NCBI GenBank assembly: GCA_023253435.1 | Contig: JALRGJ010000047.1 | Location: 1 to 7,695 of the forward strand | DNA: 7,695 bases | Direction: 5' to 3' | Origin: Ilumatobacteraceae bacterium | GTDB taxonomy: Bacteria; Actinomycetota; Acidimicrobiia; Acidimicrobiales; Ilumatobacteraceae | Shown: piece by piece, positions 4,914 through 7,695 of the stretch | Position numbering within the stretch: position 1 is the first letter of the stretch | How the letters are laid out: each line of letters starts with the position of its first letter | Made by a program: the position numbers and the translations under genes | The notes under the pieces: generated by a model | Told to the model about the DNA's origin: nothing | Databases searched by the model: none | The model's input: the letters and a program-made list of their open reading frames with translations, nothing else

Positions 4914-6140
4914 ATGCCAGCCGAAATTCATCAGTCGAACAAACTTGAAGACGTCTTGTACGACATTCGTGGTCCTGTGCTTGTAGAGGCAAAACGCCTT
5001 GAAGAGCAAGGTCATCGCATCATGAAGTTGAACATTGGCAATCCTCATCCATTCGGATTTGAAGCTCCTCCAGAAATCTTGGTGGATGTCATTCGTCATC
5101 TTCCAGAGGCCCAGGGTTACTCAGACTCTCAAGGAATTCGGTCAGCACGTACCGCGGTTGTTCAGCATTATCAAACTCAAGGCATTGACATCACAGATCC
5201 AGATGATGTGTGGCTTGGCAACGGCGTCAGTGAACTTATTCAATTGTCACTCAACGCGCTGTTAGATAGCGGTGACGAAGTGTTGATTCCCGCTCCTGAT
5301 TATCCGTTATGGACAGCTTCAACAAGTTTGGCCGGAGGAACACCTGTTCATTATCTATGTGATGAACAGTCCGATTGGAATCCGAATCTTGACGACATTC
5401 GTTCAAAGATCACAAAAAAGACGCGTGCCATTGTTGTGATCAATCCAAATAATCCCACCGGTGCCGTCTACAGCCGTAAGGTCTTGCGAGAAATTGCAGA
5501 TCTTGCCCTAGAGCACAACCTCATTGTGTTTGCCGATGAGATCTACGACAAGATCTTGTACGACGATGCAGTGCATCACACTTTTTCTTCTGTTGCTCCC
5601 GAGTGCCTAACGTTCACTTTTAATGGTTTGTCAAAGGCGTACCGACTAGCTGGATTTCGTGCTGGCTGGATGATGGTGACCGGTCCTCGCAAACATGCTG
5701 AGAGTTACATTGAGGGCATCAACATGCTCACCAACATGCGCTTGTGTGCAAATCATCCGGCTCAATTTGCGATTCAAACAGCACTAGGTGGTCGTCAAAG
5801 TATTCGCGATCTTGTGCTTCCTGGTGGTCGTTTATTGGCACAGCGTGACGCCGCCGTTGAGGCGTTGAATGCCATTCCCGGCGTTTCATGTGTAAAGCCA
5901 AAGGGTGCGCTGTACGTCTTTCCCAAGATTGATCAAGACATGTATCCCATCAAAGACGATCGTCGATTTGTGCTTGATTTTCTGCGAGCAGAGCATGTGC
6001 TTGTCGTGCAGGGGTCAGGTTTTAATTGGCCTAACACAGATCACCTACGCATTGTCACGCTGCCATGGGCAAAAGATTTGACTGAAGCCATCGGCAGACT
6101 CGGCAACTTCCTGTCTACGTATCAGCCACCAAAGGACTAG
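4914..6140 (+). CDS. alaA: Glutamate-pyruvate aminotransferase (alanine-synthesising)
   Basis: This PLP-dependent fold-type I aminotransferase moves an amino group between glutamate and pyruvate to make alanine. The 408-residue protein is close in length and sequence to E. coli AlaA as I recall it, sharing YDIRGPVL.EAKRLEE, LNIGNP.PFGF, GNGVSELI, PAPDYPLWTA, HYLCDE.SDW and CVKP.GALY.FPKID. Cofactor residues are visible: NPNNPTG (177-183), Asp208 and Tyr211 in FADEIYDKILYDDA, the Schiff-base Lys241 in FNGLSKAYRLAGFR, and Arg249 for the phosphate. Arg379 in HLRIVTLP should bind the substrate carboxylate. There is no signal peptide; it is cytoplasmic. ATG is 2 bases after the dcd stop with no Shine-Dalgarno sequence, so it may depend on coupling to dcd translation. 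Confidence 0.95.
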   Translation: MPAEIHQSNKLEDVLYDIRGPVLVEAKRLEEQGHRIMKLNIGNPHPFGFEAPPEILVDVIRHLPEAQGYSDSQGIRSARTAVVQHYQTQGIDITDPDDVWLGNGVSELIQLSLNALLDSGDEVLIPAPDYPLWTASTSLAGGTPVHYLCDEQSDWNPNLDDIRSKITKKTRAIVVINPNNPTGAVYSRKVLREIADLALEHNLIVFADEIYDKILYDDAVHHTFSSVAPECLTFTFNGLSKAYRLAGFRAGWMMVTGPRKHAESYIEGINMLTNMRLCANHPAQFAIQTALGGRQSIRDLVLPGGRLLAQRDAAVEALNAIPGVSCVKPKGALYVFPKIDQDMYPIKDDRRFVLDFLRAEHVLVVQGSGFNWPNTDHLRIVTLPWAKDLTEAIGRLGNFLSTYQPPKD

Positions 6141-6146
6141 TCACTC

Positions 6147-6161
6147 TTACCAATGCGGTAA
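6147..6161. repeat. Short inverted repeat after alaA
   Basis: TTACC (6147-6151) and GGTAA (6157-6161) pair perfectly around AATGC, 6 bases after the alaA stop. It might be a weak hairpin at the end of the dcd-alaA transcript or a protein-binding site upstream of the next promoter. No T run follows, and a 5-bp repeat can arise by chance. Confidence 0.25.
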
Positions 6162-6171
6162 TAAGCAGGCG

Positions 6172-6189
6172 GGCATCTACATTGATGCC
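6172..6189. promoter_or_regulatory. Operator-like dyad enclosing a -10 element before the MBL gene
   Basis: GGCATC (6172-6177) and GATGCC (6184-6189) are exact reverse complements. The six bases between them, TACATT (6178-6183), fit a -10 hexamer (TAnnnT). The start codon ATG at 6190 follows the right arm directly. A protein bound to the dyad would cover the -10 and the transcription start, as a repressor would. In RNA starting further upstream, the same dyad would form a hairpin touching the start codon. No -35 or Shine-Dalgarno sequence is seen. Confidence 0.45.
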
Positions 6190-7053
6190 ATGTCACACAC
6201 AACAGTCACGTTGACAGGCACAGGGGTGCCACATGCTGCTCCAGGGCGTGCAGGGGCCGGTGTTCTAGTTCGTTACAAAGACATTTCTTTGCAATTTGAT
6301 GCCGGCAGAGCAACTGTCTTGCGCATGATAGAAGCCGGTGTTTCACCTACACATCTCACTGCATTATTTGTGACGCATTATCACAGTGATCATGTTGTCG
6401 ATATTCCCGATGTTGTACTCACACGTTGGGTGCAACAACATGTGGAGAGCACAGGTCCACTGACAATTGTGACGCCCAAAGGTTCAGCACTGCGCTATGT
6501 GGAACGCATGATGGATGCTTTCGACGACGACATTCACGTGCGCCAAGAGCACACAAACGCGCAAGATCTACGAACTGATGTTGTTTCGTTTGCTGCACCT
6601 GAAACTCCTCAGCGCGTATGGACTAGCCCAGATAACAATGTGTTTGTAGAAGCAGTTGCGGTGCATCATGAGCCAGTGAAAGACGCGGTTGCGTACAAGG
6701 TGACAACTCCTGATGGTTCAGTGGTGATTTCAGGTGACACACGAGTTTGCGATGAAGTCTTTCAACTAGCCCAAACAGCTGATGTATTGGTTCATGAGGT
6801 GTGCAGAACACAAGCTATGGCAGCCGCCGTTAAGGGCACGGCATTTGAAAGCATTTTTGACTACCACTCAGATTCCGTAGTGTTAGGTGAATTTGCAGAT
6901 CGTTACAACATCAAACACATGGTGCTGACACATTTAATTCCGTCACCGAAAACTGAAGAACAAGAACAGAAGTTTGCCCAAGACTTGAGGAACGGTGGCT
7001 ATAAGGGCACCGTTACCGTTGGTAGTGATCTATTAGTGATTCCGGTGGGTTAA
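6190..7053 (+). CDS. MBL-fold metallo-hydrolase, RNase Z/arylsulfatase-like
   Basis: The 287-residue protein has the metallo-beta-lactamase fold with a complete two-metal site. THYHSDH (62-68) gives His63, His65, Asp67 and His68; VHHEP (158-162) contributes a third-motif His; SGDT (181-184) gives the bridging Asp183; THLIPSP (247-253) supplies His248. The opening VTLTGTGVPHAAPGRAGAGVLV and the segment YHSDSVVLGEFADRY (225-239, with His226) resemble RNase Z and related arylsulfatase-like enzymes. It lacks clear tRNA 3'-processing features such as the flexible exosite arm, so a small-molecule hydrolase is as likely as a nuclease. There is no signal peptide. It stands 49 bases after alaA with its own candidate promoter, and its stop overlaps that of the convergent iron-sulfur gene. 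Confidence 0.88.
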   Translation: MSHTTVTLTGTGVPHAAPGRAGAGVLVRYKDISLQFDAGRATVLRMIEAGVSPTHLTALFVTHYHSDHVVDIPDVVLTRWVQQHVESTGPLTIVTPKGSALRYVERMMDAFDDDIHVRQEHTNAQDLRTDVVSFAAPETPQRVWTSPDNNVFVEAVAVHHEPVKDAVAYKVTTPDGSVVISGDTRVCDEVFQLAQTADVLVHEVCRTQAMAAAVKGTAFESIFDYHSDSVVLGEFADRYNIKHMVLTHLIPSPKTEEQEQKFAQDLRNGGYKGTVTVGSDLLVIPVG

Positions 7054-7695
7054 TCGCCCACAGAGCCTGCAAGCGGCGCATCGTGAGCAAGGTTTTTCTC
7101 GCCGTTTTCTAGAGCTTCGAGAACGTGAATTGCAATGTCTGCAACTTTCACTTGATCTTCTTCAGCTCCGGCAGCTTTCACTCCGTCATCCAACATGATG
7201 TAGCAGAACGGACATGCAGTAGCTACACGACCAGCACCAGTACTGATGGCTTCTTGTGCACGCTCATCGTTCACCTTTACGCCAATGGATTCTTCCATCC
7301 ACATACGTGCACCACCAGCACCACAGCACATTCCCTTTGTACCATTGCGCGGCATTTCAACAATTTGTAGTCCTTTAATAGAGCCAACAACTTTTCGTGG
7401 TGCCATGTATACATCGTTGTGACGACCGAGGTAGCAAGAGTCGTGATACACAATGCGATCTTCAAGTGAAGCACTGCGCATATCGAGAGCGCCTGTATCA
7501 ATGAGGTGCTCTAAGAATTCACTATGGTGCACAACTTCGTAGTTACCACCAAGTTGTGGGTACTCGTTCTTCAAAGTGTTGAAGCAGTGTGGGCACTGAG
7601 TGATGATTTTTTTCACGCCCATACCGTTCATCATTTCAATGTTTGGCATTGCCAGCATTTGGAACAAGTACTCATTACCTGAGCGTCGGGCAGAG
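7050..7695 (-). CDS. CCG-domain iron-sulfur reductase subunit (heterodisulfide reductase-like), C-terminal part
   Basis: The gene runs off the right edge; 214 residues are visible. An in-frame TTG at 7665-7667 is not the start, because the frame stays open to the edge and the upstream residues (SARRSGNEY) read as protein. Counting from that TTG, CPHC (25-28) ends one cysteine-rich CCG domain. A second is complete: Cys78, Cys114-Cys115-Gly116 and CPFC (152-155), spacing C-x35-CC-x36-C-x2-C, which fits the C-x31-39-CC-x35-36-C-x2-C rule. Such domains bind iron-sulfur clusters in HdrB, GlpC and LutA-type proteins. ARRSGNEYLFQMLA recalls large actinobacterial reductases such as Rv0338c of M. tuberculosis, a gene next to aspC/alaA there. 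The N-terminal part, perhaps with membrane and ferredoxin domains, is outside the window. Confidence 0.88.
   Translation of the reverse strand, partial: SARRSGNEYLFQMLAMPNIEMMNGMGVKKIITQCPHCFNTLKNEYPQLGGNYEVVHHSEFLEHLIDTGALDMRSASLEDRIVYHDSCYLGRHNDVYMAPRKVVGSIKGLQIVEMPRNGTKGMCCGAGGARMWMEESIGVKVNDERAQEAISTGAGRVATACPFCYIMLDDGVKAAGAEEDQVKVADIAIHVLEALENGEKNLAHDAPLAGSVGD

Noticed and set aside
7665..7667. TTG as the start of the iron-sulfur protein
   Set aside because: The frame is open to the window edge and the residues before it (SARRSGNEY) continue the family sequence; this is an internal Leu codon.

Overview
The window looks like a core-genome segment from an actinobacterium of moderate GC content. 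A member of the Acidimicrobiia is my best guess, but this is inference. The evidence is the gene order rpsF-ssb-rpsR-rplI-dnaB, a dCTP deaminase of the actinobacterial dUMP-forming type, and several genes that appear to be transcribed without a leader. I see no insertion sequence, phage gene, CRISPR array, tRNA, rRNA or toxin-antitoxin module.

Left part (1-2988, all + strand): the end of rpsF (ribosomal protein S6), then ssb, rpsR (S18), rplI (L9) and dnaB, the replicative helicase. This is the classic translation/replication cluster. The ribosomal genes are tightly spaced and each has a Shine-Dalgarno sequence. A 124-base gap before dnaB carries a same-strand series of DnaA-box-like sites, one of them a perfect TTATCCACA. 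The S18 protein is unusual: it has no cysteines at the usual zinc-site positions and carries an acidic Ala/Glu tail of about 55 residues.

Middle part (3004-4911): a VOC/glyoxalase-fold protein on the minus strand converges on dnaB. Divergent from it are two small + strand genes of unknown function, a 68-residue two-helix membrane protein and a 115-residue soluble protein. A 175-base non-coding stretch follows, then dcd. The real dcd start is most likely GTG at 4348, not the upstream in-frame GTG at 4267.

Right part (4914-7695): alaA (glutamate-pyruvate aminotransferase) starts 2 bases after dcd. Next is an MBL-fold hydrolase of the RNase Z/arylsulfatase-like type. On the minus strand, running off the right edge, is the C-terminal part of a CCG-domain iron-sulfur reductase subunit related to heterodisulfide reductase. 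The last two genes converge and share the palindromic TTAA of their stop codons.

The functions are mostly housekeeping: translation, replication, dUMP/dTTP supply, alanine synthesis and redox. No wholly new system is apparent. The best leads are regulatory: the DnaA-box array before dnaB, a perfect 6-6-6 dyad centred on the -10 of the MBL gene, and a recurring TAnnnT-N6/7-start arrangement suggesting leaderless transcripts for the standalone genes.
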